Positions 44,628-53,323 of a stretch of 64,000 nucleotides of DNA are shown in pieces. The translations under genes were made by a program, and so were the position numbers. The notes beneath the pieces were generated by a model. It worked only from the letters and a program-made list of their open reading frames with translations, did no database searches and was not told where the DNA came from. The DNA lies in NCBI GenBank assembly GCA_963543925.1, contig CAUUCP010000005.1:8567-72566 (forward strand), given 5' to 3'. Numbering within the stretch: position 1 is the stretch's first letter; every line of letters starts with the position of its first letter. The DNA is from Bacteroides_D sp963543925 (GTDB taxonomy: Bacteria > Bacteroidota > Bacteroidia > Bacteroidales > CAJPTX01).

Positions 44628-46964
44628 ATGTCTGTCGGGAAGGTCTTGCCTCGTCTTGCGGCAACGTTGTGGTTGCTGGCGGGAATCCTATTGACAAGCT
44701 GTTCGGTGCTGAAAAACGTACCAGAGGATGCTTACCTACTTGACCGTATTGCTATTCTCCCACAAGACGAATCTCCCGATATTGAGAACTCGGAACTCGA
44801 GCGTTACATCCGTCAGCAGCCTAATAACCGCCTCTTTGGACTCTACCGTTTCAATCTCTGGCTCTATAACCTGGGGAAAGTCGGAAAGGAAACGGGGGTG
44901 AGTGGATGGTTGCACCGCATCGGGGAAGCCCCAGTGATTTATAGCGATGACCTCACACGTCGCTCCGTGCAAAACCTTACCTCTTATCTGAACAATCGTG
45001 GCTTTTACCACGCCCTCGTTACAGATTCTGTCGTCGATAAGAAGCCTCGTCGCAGGAAGGTGTTGTATAAGATTCGCTTTGGAGCGCCAACCTTGATCGA
45101 TACCCTGTCGGCAGAAATTCAGGACTCGACGGTGGCATACTACTATCGCCAGACGCTCCCCGCTTCCTTGCTTGTCCGAGGTACACGACTCGATCTCAGA
45201 ATCCTAGAGAACGAGCGCGCGCGGATTACGAACCTCCTTCGTAACCAAGGATTTTACTCCTTCTCTCCCGAACGGATCGGCTTTCGGGTAGATACCATCG
45301 GCTCGCCCTTCCAAGCTCGCCTGCAATTGCGCATCTTAAAGGACTCGACAACAGAGGAGGGACGACGCGCTTTTCGACGATATGTGATAGACTCCGTGCG
45401 GATCTTTACCAAGTATGACCCTCGTCTCCCCGCTTCGGGGCGTAAAGAGGGGTTGGATACGCGTATGCAAGATGGCTTGCACTATTATTTCGATAAAAAG
45501 CCAGGTATCCGTCTCCCCGTTCTTGCACCCCTTTTATTGATGCGGCAGGATTCCTTGGTACGGATGGCACAGATTTACAAGTCGCAGCAAAATTTGCTGG
45601 GGTTGGGACTTTACCAGACGGCATCGTTCAATTTCCATCGTTCGACGACTCCCTTACGCAACTATCGAGGCGATTCGTTGCGGACATACTATCCCCTCAA
45701 TTGTGACGTCTTGCTCACACGGTCGAAGTTACAGGGGTATCAGTTCGAGGGGATGGTGACTACCTCTGGTTCTTTAGGACTCGAGGGGAGTATGACCTAT
45801 CGTCATCGTAACCTCTTTCATGGTGCAGAGCAGCTCGAATTGCAGTTTCGTGCACAGGCTGAGGCGGTCCTCAAGAAAACGGCTATCGGTTTTAGAACTG
45901 CGATGGAGATCGGGGTGCATGCCTCGCTTTCCATACCTCGCTTCTTGTTACCCCTGAAGGGGAATGAATTTGTGCGCCGTTATTCGCCCAAGACGCTTTT
46001 CCTCATCTCACACAACTTCCAACGCCGTCCTTACTATCGCCGCACTGTTGCCTCGGGGTATGTCTCCTATACTTGGAAGGGCTCTCCTACCACCTCGCAC
46101 GCCGTTACGCCACTCGAAATTGATATCTTGAAGATCTTTGCTATCGATCAGGCCTTTGCACAACGTATCCGTCAGACCTACTTGGCAAATTCCTATATCA
46201 GTCAGCTAATCACCCTCATGGCGTATAGCTTCTCCTATTCCTCTCCCAATACCAATGCGTTGTTTTCTACAACCCTTCTCAAGTTGAACGTCGAGACTGC
46301 GGGTAATCTTCTGCATACTGTAAGTCCTATTTTCCGTTTCCAAAAGACTGATGGTGTATACCAACTCTTTGCCCTACCCTTTGCACAGTATGCCAAGGGG
46401 GATGTGAACTACGCTGTGCTCTTTCGCCCGAATCGTTACAATTCGTTTGCTGCTCGTCTTTTTGCGGGGATAGGATATCCGTATGGAAATTCCAACGCGC
46501 TTCCCTTTGAAAAACGTTATTACGAAGGGGGGGCTAACGGCGTACGCGCTTGGCTGGCGCGCGACCTAGGACCAGGATCTTATAAAGAGGAACGGTTTAC
46601 TTTTCCCAATCAGACGGGGGATTTGAAATTGGAGGCAAACCTCGAGTATCGAACATGGCTATTTTGGAAGTTTGAAGCAGCTTTATTCGTCGACGTGGGG
46701 AATATATGGGATGTGTCTAAGGCCGACGAACGACCAGGGGCTGTCTTCGTCCCTACGCGTTTCTATAAAGAGCTCGCTGTGGGATATGGTACTGGGCTGC
46801 GTCTCAATTTGGGCTTTTTCCTCCTGCGTCTTGATATGGGGGTAAAGTTGCATGACCCTAGTGTGACCGAGGGGGTGGCCAAGCCGCCGCATTGGATACC
46901 ATTTGACCGAGATTTCCAATCTTCGGACTTTGCCTATCACTTCGGGGTAGGTTATCCATTTTAG
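44628..46964 (+). CDS. tamL: Translocation and assembly module lipoprotein TamL (BamA-like barrel)
   Basis: 778 residues from the ATG at 44628. The leader ends in a lipobox (LLTSC) followed by SVLKNVPEDAYLLDR, the TamL hallmark. Residues ~35-320 hold POTRA-like domains. The C-terminal part is a BamA/Omp85-type barrel (GSLGLEGSMTYRHRNLFHGAEQLELQ, YYEGGANGVRAWLARDLGPG, VDVGNIWD, LDMGVKLHDP) ending in aromatic GVGYPF. TamL is the Bacteroidota form of TamA, tethered as a lipoprotein, and works with TamB in envelope lipid or protein transport. tamB is not beside it here. Confidence 0.88.
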   Translation: MSVGKVLPRLAATLWLLAGILLTSCSVLKNVPEDAYLLDRIAILPQDESPDIENSELERYIRQQPNNRLFGLYRFNLWLYNLGKVGKETGVSGWLHRIGEAPVIYSDDLTRRSVQNLTSYLNNRGFYHALVTDSVVDKKPRRRKVLYKIRFGAPTLIDTLSAEIQDSTVAYYYRQTLPASLLVRGTRLDLRILENERARITNLLRNQGFYSFSPERIGFRVDTIGSPFQARLQLRILKDSTTEEGRRAFRRYVIDSVRIFTKYDPRLPASGRKEGLDTRMQDGLHYYFDKKPGIRLPVLAPLLLMRQDSLVRMAQIYKSQQNLLGLGLYQTASFNFHRSTTPLRNYRGDSLRTYYPLNCDVLLTRSKLQGYQFEGMVTTSGSLGLEGSMTYRHRNLFHGAEQLELQFRAQAEAVLKKTAIGFRTAMEIGVHASLSIPRFLLPLKGNEFVRRYSPKTLFLISHNFQRRPYYRRTVASGYVSYTWKGSPTTSHAVTPLEIDILKIFAIDQAFAQRIRQTYLANSYISQLITLMAYSFSYSSPNTNALFSTTLLKLNVETAGNLLHTVSPIFRFQKTDGVYQLFALPFAQYAKGDVNYAVLFRPNRYNSFAARLFAGIGYPYGNSNALPFEKRYYEGGANGVRAWLARDLGPGSYKEERFTFPNQTGDLKLEANLEYRTWLFWKFEAALFVDVGNIWDVSKADERPGAVFVPTRFYKELAVGYGTGLRLNLGFFLLRLDMGVKLHDPSVTEGVAKPPHWIPFDRDFQSSDFAYHFGVGYPF

Positions 46965-47083
46965 GCGCTCTGTCCTGAATTCTTTCTCGTTTTTCCGTAG
47001 CGTAAGTCAACAGAAATTCCACTTTTGTCGTCTCAAGAGAGAGCCTTCTTCTACGAAATGGAGAAAGGATGGGCTTCTTTTCG

Positions 47084-47091
47084 TACTTTTG
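47084..47091 (+). promoter_or_regulatory. -7 box for the thioredoxin-like gene
   Basis: TActTTTG, a full consensus match, lies 43 bases before the ATG at 47134. Confidence 0.45.
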
Positions 47092-47133
47092 TGACGTTAC
47101 GGTTGCCATGGGGGCTCTTAAATCTAGATAGCG

Positions 47134-48588
47134 ATGCGTGTACGCTGTTTGCTTCGTTCTTTTCTACTGTTAGTATTCGTTCTGACCAGCAGCGCCTTGC
47201 TCAAGGCACAGGCGCGTCTGGATCTTCATTTCCGAGGTGCGCAAGACTCTACCCTTATCTTTGGTTACTATTTTGCCGAGGGGCGTTATGTGCAGGACTC
47301 GGTTCATTTCGATGCCAAAGGGCATGCGCTTTGGACGCGCGACTCGTCCCTCGCCCCAGGTCTTTACCTTTTCCTATTGCCTAGTGGCGAGACGGTAGAT
47401 TTGCTCATTGGGAAAGAACAGAACTTCTCTTATTCCCTAGATCTTGACAATCCCAGTGAGACGCAAGTGGTGAAGGGAGCTCCTATTACCGAGGAGTTCC
47501 TTAGCTTTCAGACCTTTATGCGTGACATGCAGCGAAAGAATGAGGCCCTCCGAAAAGAGGATAGTATTGTCCGAACCCTCCCTGAGGGCTCTAAAGAGAG
47601 AACGGAGCGTCAGGAGAAGGGGCGAAAAGCATTTGACGACTTGGACAATCAAGTCAGGGACTTCCATAAGAAGATCTTAGCAGAACACCCTGACGATGTG
47701 CTCGGAGAGTTTATACGCGCTACGATCCCCGTGACGATCCCTGAGTATACGCCTGCCCCAGAGGTCAAAAATGTGGATTCGGCGCGTTGGATGTGGAGCT
47801 ACGCCTATCACAGTGCGCATTATCTCGACAATCTCGATCTAGCCTCCTCGGCGCTTTTGCGTACACCCTTGCTCTTGCCCAAGGTTAACTACTTTCTCGA
47901 CAAGGTATTGCTCCAGCTCCCTGATACCCTGAACAAGTATTGTGATCTGATTTTGGAACGGGCACGCCCCAATCCAGAAACCTTCCGTTACTGGACGAGT
48001 AACTTGCTGAACAAGTACCAGAGCTCGGAGATCATTGGGATGGATGCCATTTTCGTCCATATCGCAGATAAGTACTATCTGGCTGGACAAACTCCGTGGT
48101 CGGAGGAAGATTTCCTTAAACGTCTCAAGGAGCGGGTAGAGAAGATACGCCCAAACCTGCTCGGCTCGTTAGCTCCTAATTTCAAGGTAGAGACCTTGAC
48201 GGGGCAAACCTTCGAGCTTCTTAAAGATAAGGCCGATGCGACTGTTATCGTCTTTTGGGAACCAAGCTGTAGCCACTGTCGCGTGACAATCCCCAAGCTT
48301 GATTCCGTGGTACGTCAGTATGACCCCAAGCGTCTTCATGTTGTGGGATTTATGACTACGGGCGATGGTCCCGAGTGGCAAAAGTATGTCGTGGAACACA
48401 AGATGGAGTGGTGGATTAACGTATGGGATCCTTATCGCAAAACCTTTTTCAACGACAATTACGATATCTATAGCACACCAGTGATCTATATTCTGGACAA
48501 GGAGCATAAGATCGTATTGAAACGCTTAGGGGTAGAAGCACTCCCCGCTATCCTAGACGAACTATTAGGAGTGAAGAAAAAGAAATAA
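47134..48588 (+). CDS. TlpA-like thioredoxin-fold protein with DUF5106-type domain
   Basis: A 484-residue exported protein. The signal peptide ends at LLKAQ. An N-terminal ~95-residue beta domain resembles DUF4369 (YYFAEGRYVQDSVHFDAKGHALW). A helical middle follows (~120-330, DUF5106-like). The C-terminal thioredoxin domain (~345-480) has WEPSCSHCRVTIPKLDSV with a CSHC active site and cis-Pro STPVIYILD. It likely acts as a periplasmic or membrane-linked thiol oxidoreductase or disulfide carrier. Its partner is unknown; fbp follows after 99 bases under its own -7 box. Confidence 0.85.
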   Translation: MRVRCLLRSFLLLVFVLTSSALLKAQARLDLHFRGAQDSTLIFGYYFAEGRYVQDSVHFDAKGHALWTRDSSLAPGLYLFLLPSGETVDLLIGKEQNFSYSLDLDNPSETQVVKGAPITEEFLSFQTFMRDMQRKNEALRKEDSIVRTLPEGSKERTERQEKGRKAFDDLDNQVRDFHKKILAEHPDDVLGEFIRATIPVTIPEYTPAPEVKNVDSARWMWSYAYHSAHYLDNLDLASSALLRTPLLLPKVNYFLDKVLLQLPDTLNKYCDLILERARPNPETFRYWTSNLLNKYQSSEIIGMDAIFVHIADKYYLAGQTPWSEEDFLKRLKERVEKIRPNLLGSLAPNFKVETLTGQTFELLKDKADATVIVFWEPSCSHCRVTIPKLDSVVRQYDPKRLHVVGFMTTGDGPEWQKYVVEHKMEWWINVWDPYRKTFFNDNYDIYSTPVIYILDKEHKIVLKRLGVEALPAILDELLGVKKKK

Positions 48589-48644
48589 AGCGGGGCTTAG
48601 GGAGGGGAAAAGTCTGGAAAGAGGAGAATCTGTGTAAAAAAGCG

Positions 48645-48652
48645 TATATTTG
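48645..48652 (+). promoter_or_regulatory. -7 box for fbp
   Basis: TAtaTTTG lies 36 bases before the fbp ATG and matches the Bacteroidota -7 consensus fully. Confidence 0.5.
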
Positions 48653-48687
48653 GTGTGTTTACACTTGACTCTTAAAGATACATAGAC

Positions 48688-49704
48688 ATGCCATCCACAT
48701 ATCGCGTTATAACGCTTAACCAGTTTATCATAGACCGACAGGCTGATTTCCCCTACGCCTCGGGGGAGTTTTCGCGCCTTCTCTATCACTTGGCTGTGGC
48801 TGCCAAGATTGTGAATAAGAAGGTCAACAAAGCGGGGCTCGTTGATATCTTGGGCGATGCTGGCTCGTCCAATGTGCAGGGAGAGGATCAGAAGAAGCTC
48901 GACGTCTTGGCGAATGAGCAGTTCATTCTGGCCTGTCGAAATAGTGGAGAGTGTTGTGGCGTGGTCTCGGAAGAAAATCAGGAGTCAATCCTCTTTGATA
49001 CCGATCTGGCCAAGAACGGTAACTATATCGTGTGTATGGATCCCCTAGACGGTTCGTCCAATATCGACGTCAATGTTTCCATAGGGACGATTTTTAGTAT
49101 TTACAGACGCCTTACTCCTCGCGGCGAGATGGCGAGGGAGGAGGATTTCCTCCAACCAGGACGCATGCAGTGCGCGGCAGGCTACGTGATCTATGGCAGC
49201 TCCACCATGCTTGTCTATACCACAGGACGTGGGGTGTATGGGTTTACCCTCGACCCGAGCATCGGGGAGTTCTGTCTCTCGAACGCCAGTATCACAACCC
49301 CTGAGCGAGGAACGATTTATAGTACGAACGAGGGGTATCTCCAGCAATTTTCCAAAGGGCTACAGGCGTACATCGCGGACTGTCAGGTATATAATCCTGA
49401 ACAAAAGAAGCCCTACAAAGGACGCTATATCGGTTCGCTTGTGGCGGACTTCCATCGCAATCTTTTGAAGGGCGGAATCTACATCTATCCTGCGACGGCG
49501 GATGCGCCACATGGTAAACTGCGCCTTCTCTACGAGTGTAACCCGATGGCAATGCTTGCCGAGCAAGCCGGAGGTCTGGCAACGGATGGGAAGCAGCGTA
49601 TCTTGGATATTGTCCCCAAGTCAGTCCACGAGCGTACCCCTCTTTTTGTCGGTGCAAAGGGTATGGTAGAAGATGCCATGCGCTTTTTGAAGGAGAATGA
49701 CTGA
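48688..49704 (+). CDS. fbp: Fructose-1,6-bisphosphatase, class I
   Basis: A 338-residue class I enzyme of normal length. It shows VSEENQESILF, the metal-binding DPLDGSSNIDVNVSIGTIFSIYR, the glycine-rich VIYGSSTMLVYTTGRGVYGFTLD, RYIGSLVADFHRNLLKGGIYIYP and LLYECNPMAMLAEQAGGLATDG. It removes the 1-phosphate from fructose 1,6-bisphosphate, the committed step of gluconeogenesis. It lies just upstream of pyk, the opposing glycolytic enzyme. Confidence 0.95.
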   Translation: MPSTYRVITLNQFIIDRQADFPYASGEFSRLLYHLAVAAKIVNKKVNKAGLVDILGDAGSSNVQGEDQKKLDVLANEQFILACRNSGECCGVVSEENQESILFDTDLAKNGNYIVCMDPLDGSSNIDVNVSIGTIFSIYRRLTPRGEMAREEDFLQPGRMQCAAGYVIYGSSTMLVYTTGRGVYGFTLDPSIGEFCLSNASITTPERGTIYSTNEGYLQQFSKGLQAYIADCQVYNPEQKKPYKGRYIGSLVADFHRNLLKGGIYIYPATADAPHGKLRLLYECNPMAMLAEQAGGLATDGKQRILDIVPKSVHERTPLFVGAKGMVEDAMRFLKEND

Positions 49705-49833
49705 GGGGGAAGAAGGTTCTAAACCCTGCCCTGAATTGTTCCATGAGCGTGCTGCCCTATCTCGACGACGCCATGGATTCGTTTGGATACTGTCCCTATC
49801 TGGGCATTTGGATTCTAATATAAAGAACGCTCT

Positions 49834-51255
49834 ATGTTGAAGAATACCAAGATTGTAGCCACGCTTTCTAGTTTGCGTTGTGATCGCATCTTTATCGAGC
49901 AACTCCTTGAGGCGGGAGTAAACGTTTTTCGTCTAAACACAGCACACCAGTCTCCTGAGGAGATGGGGGCGATGATCGATCAGTTACGAGAGTATGCCCC
50001 AGAGGCTGCATTGTTGGTCGACACCAAGGGCCCAGAGCTTCGCACCTCTGCACATGGAGATGACCTAGAGGTCTCCGCAGGACAACTGATAGAGATTTAC
50101 GGAGATCCGAACGGAGTCTCGAAGGGAACAAGGCTTTACTTAACCTCAGACCGTTTCCTAGAGACCATTAGTGTCGGGAGTAAGGTCCTCATAGACGACG
50201 GAGCGCTGGAATTGATAGTCGCCGAGTGTCATAAGGGGTCGGTTACCTGTCTCCCACAGAACGATGGCGTTATCAAGCGGCGCAAAAGTGTGAATATCCC
50301 TGGTATCCCTATTGACTTGCCTACGCTCAGTGAGCGTGACAAAAGTTTTTTGCAAGTCGCTGCGCAGAAGAAGGTTCCTTTTATAGCCCATTCCTTCGTA
50401 CGGACAAGGGAGGACATTGAGCGGGTACAAGCTTTTTTGGCAAATGAAGGAAGCAGCGCCCGTATTATTGCCAAGATAGAGAATCAACAAGGGATTGATA
50501 ACATCGATCAGATCCTCGACGTCGCCTATGGGGTCATGGTGGCGCGAGGAGACCTCGGGATTGAAATCCCAGGCGAGTGTGTCCCCCCCGCACAACGCAT
50601 GATTGTAAAAAAGTGCATTGAGAGCAAGAAGCCAGTCATCATTGCCACGCAGATGCTCCATACCATGATAGAGAATCCACGACCCACACGAGCCGAGATT
50701 AGCGACGTCGCGAATGCGATCTACCAAGGGGTGGACGCTATCATGTTGAGCGGAGAAACCGCCAATGGAAAATATCCTGTCGAGTCTGTACAAACCATGG
50801 CGCGCATCGCCGAGGAGATCGAAAAGTATACGCCAAAGGATTTAGATCAGAAGCTCCATCGGGTCTCCAATCCACTTACAGAGACCTTGGCGCGCATGGC
50901 TGTCCGTGCCTGTGAAAGGATGCCGATAAAGGCGATTATCGCCGATACCCTCACGGGGAGAACGCCGCGTTATTTGTCCGCTTTCAGAGGTAAAATCCCT
51001 GTCTTTGCTATTTGTTATAAAAAGCACGTGGTGAGTGAACTACAACTTTCCTACGGCGTACAACCCATGTACATGGAGCGGCAGACTTCCCGCGATGTCT
51101 TCGTATCCACTACGCTCAGGATGCTATTGGAACAAGGGAAGGTCGGGAAAGAGGATTATATATTGGTGCTCGCTGGTAGCTTCGGTTCAACGAATGGTGC
51201 GTCCTTTGTAGAGATTTGTCAGGTTAGAGGAATTCTAGAATCTGGGCAAGAATAG
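49834..51255 (+). CDS. pyk: Pyruvate kinase
   Basis: A 473-residue enzyme. N-terminal VATLSSLRCDRIFIEQLLEAGVNVFRLN and VDTKGPELRTS, then IIAKIENQQGIDNID, VMVARGDLGIEIPG (Mg/substrate loop), KKPVIIATQML and DAIMLSGETANGKYP. The C-terminal domain (from ~360) is present. It makes ATP and pyruvate from phosphoenolpyruvate. The common THxxR substrate region near the start is replaced by NTAHQS, a normal variation in some Bacteroidota. The GNAT gene begins 6 bases after its stop. Confidence 0.94.
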   Translation: MLKNTKIVATLSSLRCDRIFIEQLLEAGVNVFRLNTAHQSPEEMGAMIDQLREYAPEAALLVDTKGPELRTSAHGDDLEVSAGQLIEIYGDPNGVSKGTRLYLTSDRFLETISVGSKVLIDDGALELIVAECHKGSVTCLPQNDGVIKRRKSVNIPGIPIDLPTLSERDKSFLQVAAQKKVPFIAHSFVRTREDIERVQAFLANEGSSARIIAKIENQQGIDNIDQILDVAYGVMVARGDLGIEIPGECVPPAQRMIVKKCIESKKPVIIATQMLHTMIENPRPTRAEISDVANAIYQGVDAIMLSGETANGKYPVESVQTMARIAEEIEKYTPKDLDQKLHRVSNPLTETLARMAVRACERMPIKAIIADTLTGRTPRYLSAFRGKIPVFAICYKKHVVSELQLSYGVQPMYMERQTSRDVFVSTTLRMLLEQGKVGKEDYILVLAGSFGSTNGASFVEICQVRGILESGQE

Positions 51256-51261
51256 AGCACT

Positions 51262-51837
51262 ATGAGTCTTGTGGCTTTGGATGGTCTCCACGTGGGAGAA
51301 TTGATGCTACGGCGTACCACCCGTCCCGTACAACTCTTGGAGATCGCAGCGCTTTACGAAGCATCTTTTCCGTTCGAGGAAAGGCGTTCTGTACAGAGTA
51401 TGGCAGAGGCGCTGGGGTCTTCGTCGGTTTACTTCTTTCGTATTTACTTGGGCGATACGTGTATCGGTATGCTGCACTGTTGGCTCTTCGATCACGTGGT
51501 GTATTGCGAACATTTCGCTATAGCGAGCCACCACAGAAACCGTCATTACGGACAAATGATTCTCCGGACGCTCCTTGCGACTACACCCAAGCCCTTACTT
51601 TTGGAAGTGGAGCCTCCTACTGACGAGATGAGTACACGACGTCTCAATTTTTATGAACGGGAGGGGCTCGCGGTCATAAAGACCGACTATGAACAACCGC
51701 CCTACCATCCTTCGTTACCTCCGTTGTCTCTTTACCTAGTATCTAACGACTCGCATCTTTCGCCCCAGGCGATCGCACAAACGATCCTTGAGTTGCAGGC
51801 ACAGGTTTATCGAACCGAAGATCCATTGAAGAAATAG
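51262..51837 (+). CDS. GNAT-family N-acetyltransferase
   Basis: A 191-residue cytoplasmic protein with one GNAT domain. The acetyl-CoA-binding pattern is FAIASHHRNRHYGQMILRTLL near residue 85-105. LLLEVEPP and NFYEREGLAVIKTDYEQPPY follow, as in acetyltransferases of the YkkB/RimI-like kind. The substrate is unknown. It is packed between pyk and the LolD-like ATPase with single-digit gaps, so it is likely co-transcribed. Confidence 0.85.
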   Translation: MSLVALDGLHVGELMLRRTTRPVQLLEIAALYEASFPFEERRSVQSMAEALGSSSVYFFRIYLGDTCIGMLHCWLFDHVVYCEHFAIASHHRNRHYGQMILRTLLATTPKPLLLEVEPPTDEMSTRRLNFYEREGLAVIKTDYEQPPYHPSLPPLSLYLVSNDSHLSPQAIAQTILELQAQVYRTEDPLKK

Positions 51838-51841
51838 CCGT

Positions 51842-52513
51842 ATGCCTGAAACACAACCCTTAGTGACTATCCGTGGGGTAACAAAACGATACGAACAGTT
51901 GGAGGTGCTCCATGCCATAGATTTGGACATCTCCCCTGCCGCCGTGACAACCATTGTAGGCGCCTCTGGAGCGGGGAAAAGCACCTTGTTGCAGATACTC
52001 GGGACGATGCTTTACCCCGATGCTGGTACGGTTTGTTTTCGGGCACAGAACGTCTTTGCGCTGCCCCCCAAGCAGCTTGCACGCTTTCGCAATAGTGCCA
52101 TAGGTTTCGTCTTCCAATTCCATCATCTCCTACCAGAGTTTACGGCGCTGGAAAATGTCTGTCTCCCTGCCCTCATACAGGGGATGAGTTTCCGTGGCGT
52201 CCGAGAGAAGGCCATTCGTTGGCTCGACTTTCTCGGTTTGCATCAACGTCTAGGACACAAGCCCCACCAACTCTCGGGGGGGGAACAGCAACGTGTGGCA
52301 GTGGCGCGAGCGCTTATCAACGAACCTCAATTGATTTTAGCAGACGAACCCTCGGGTAATCTTGACACGGGAAATAAGGAGGAGCTTCACGCTCTTTTCT
52401 TTCGTCTACGGGATGAGTTCCACCAGACGTTTGTTATTGTGACACACGACCCAGATCTGGCGCGCCAATCCGATCGAGTGGTACGCATGGAAGATGGGCG
52501 AATATTGGATTAA
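51842..52513 (+). CDS. lolD: LolD-like ABC transporter ATP-binding protein
   Basis: A 223-residue ABC ATPase of the MacB/LolD group. Walker A is GASGAGKSTLLQIL, the Q-loop region is GFVFQFHHLLPEFTALENV, the signature is LSGGEQQRVAVARAL, and Walker B is LILADEPSGNLD, followed by VIVTHD. In this group the ATPase drives release of lipoproteins from the inner membrane toward the outer membrane. The permease genes (LolC/E type) are not adjacent, so the assignment within the group is by similarity only. Confidence 0.8.
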   Translation: MPETQPLVTIRGVTKRYEQLEVLHAIDLDISPAAVTTIVGASGAGKSTLLQILGTMLYPDAGTVCFRAQNVFALPPKQLARFRNSAIGFVFQFHHLLPEFTALENVCLPALIQGMSFRGVREKAIRWLDFLGLHQRLGHKPHQLSGGEQQRVAVARALINEPQLILADEPSGNLDTGNKEELHALFFRLRDEFHQTFVIVTHDPDLARQSDRVVRMEDGRILD

Positions 52514-52519
52514 GCGGGA

Positions 52520-53239
52520 ATGATGGCACGCGGGCGAGACTATTTCCAATTCAAACAGTTTACGGTACACCAAACGCGCGATGTCATGCGCGTGAATACC
52601 GATGGGGTCTTGCTCGGGGCTTGGACTCCAGATGTCGTAGGACGTCGTATCTTGGAGATCGGATCGGGGACGGGGGTCGTCTCACTGCAACTCCTCCAGC
52701 GTGGCGCCCGTTGGGTGGATGCGATTGATATTGATTGTGAAGCTTATCTGCAGACTAGAGAGAACGCATTGCGCTCTCCCTGGGCTGCGCAGATGGCGGT
52801 GATACATTCCTCACTCCAGCTTTTTGTAGAAAACTATGAAGAGCCGTATGAGCTCATCGTGAGTAATCCCCCTTATTACGAACACGCGCTTCTTTCACCC
52901 AATACGCGGCGTAACCAGATGCGCCATACAGAGTTCTTACCTACCGAAGAGCTATTAGCTGGGGTGGTCGCATGTCTGAGCCCAGAGGGGCGTTTCGTGG
53001 CGATCTTCCCGCTTGCTGAGGGGAGTACCTTTGTGGCTCGTGCGGCCGCGGAGGGGCTCTATTGCAGTAGACAGGTGGCCATAGCAGATCGTCCGCTGCG
53101 CTCGACAAAACGTCTACTGTGTGAGTTCCGTCGCGAGCAGTGTACTCCAATGGTCGAGGAACTTTTTATTCGCAATACGTCAGGAGAGTATTCCGCCGAG
53201 TATCGAGCGTTAACCTCGCCTTTTTATTTGAATTTCTAG
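52520..53239 (+). CDS. trmN: tRNA1(Val) adenine-37 N6-methyltransferase-like protein (TrmN/YfiC type)
   Basis: A 239-residue class I SAM-dependent methyltransferase. N-terminal FQFKQFTVHQTRDVMRVNTDGVLLGAW is typical of the YfiC/TrmN group. Motif I is ILEIGSGTGVVSLQLLQR, the acidic pair is DAIDID, and the catalytic motif for amino-methylation is IVSNPPYYEH. In E. coli the enzyme makes m6A37 in tRNA-Val. It ends a four-gene run (pyk, GNAT, LolD-like, trmN). Confidence 0.85.
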   Translation: MMARGRDYFQFKQFTVHQTRDVMRVNTDGVLLGAWTPDVVGRRILEIGSGTGVVSLQLLQRGARWVDAIDIDCEAYLQTRENALRSPWAAQMAVIHSSLQLFVENYEEPYELIVSNPPYYEHALLSPNTRRNQMRHTEFLPTEELLAGVVACLSPEGRFVAIFPLAEGSTFVARAAAEGLYCSRQVAIADRPLRSTKRLLCEFRREQCTPMVEELFIRNTSGEYSAEYRALTSPFYLNF

Positions 53240-53266
53240 GATAAGTGTCTCTTAGCATACTTGTTG

Positions 53267-53274
53267 TACCTTTG
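53267..53274 (+). promoter_or_regulatory. -7 box for the T9SS cargo gene
   Basis: TAccTTTG, a full consensus match, is located 50 bases before the first ATG at 53324. Confidence 0.55.
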
Positions 53275-53323
53275 CAAAGGTAACGATGGGTGTGCCCATA
53301 AATAGATATAAGTAGTTAGTAAT

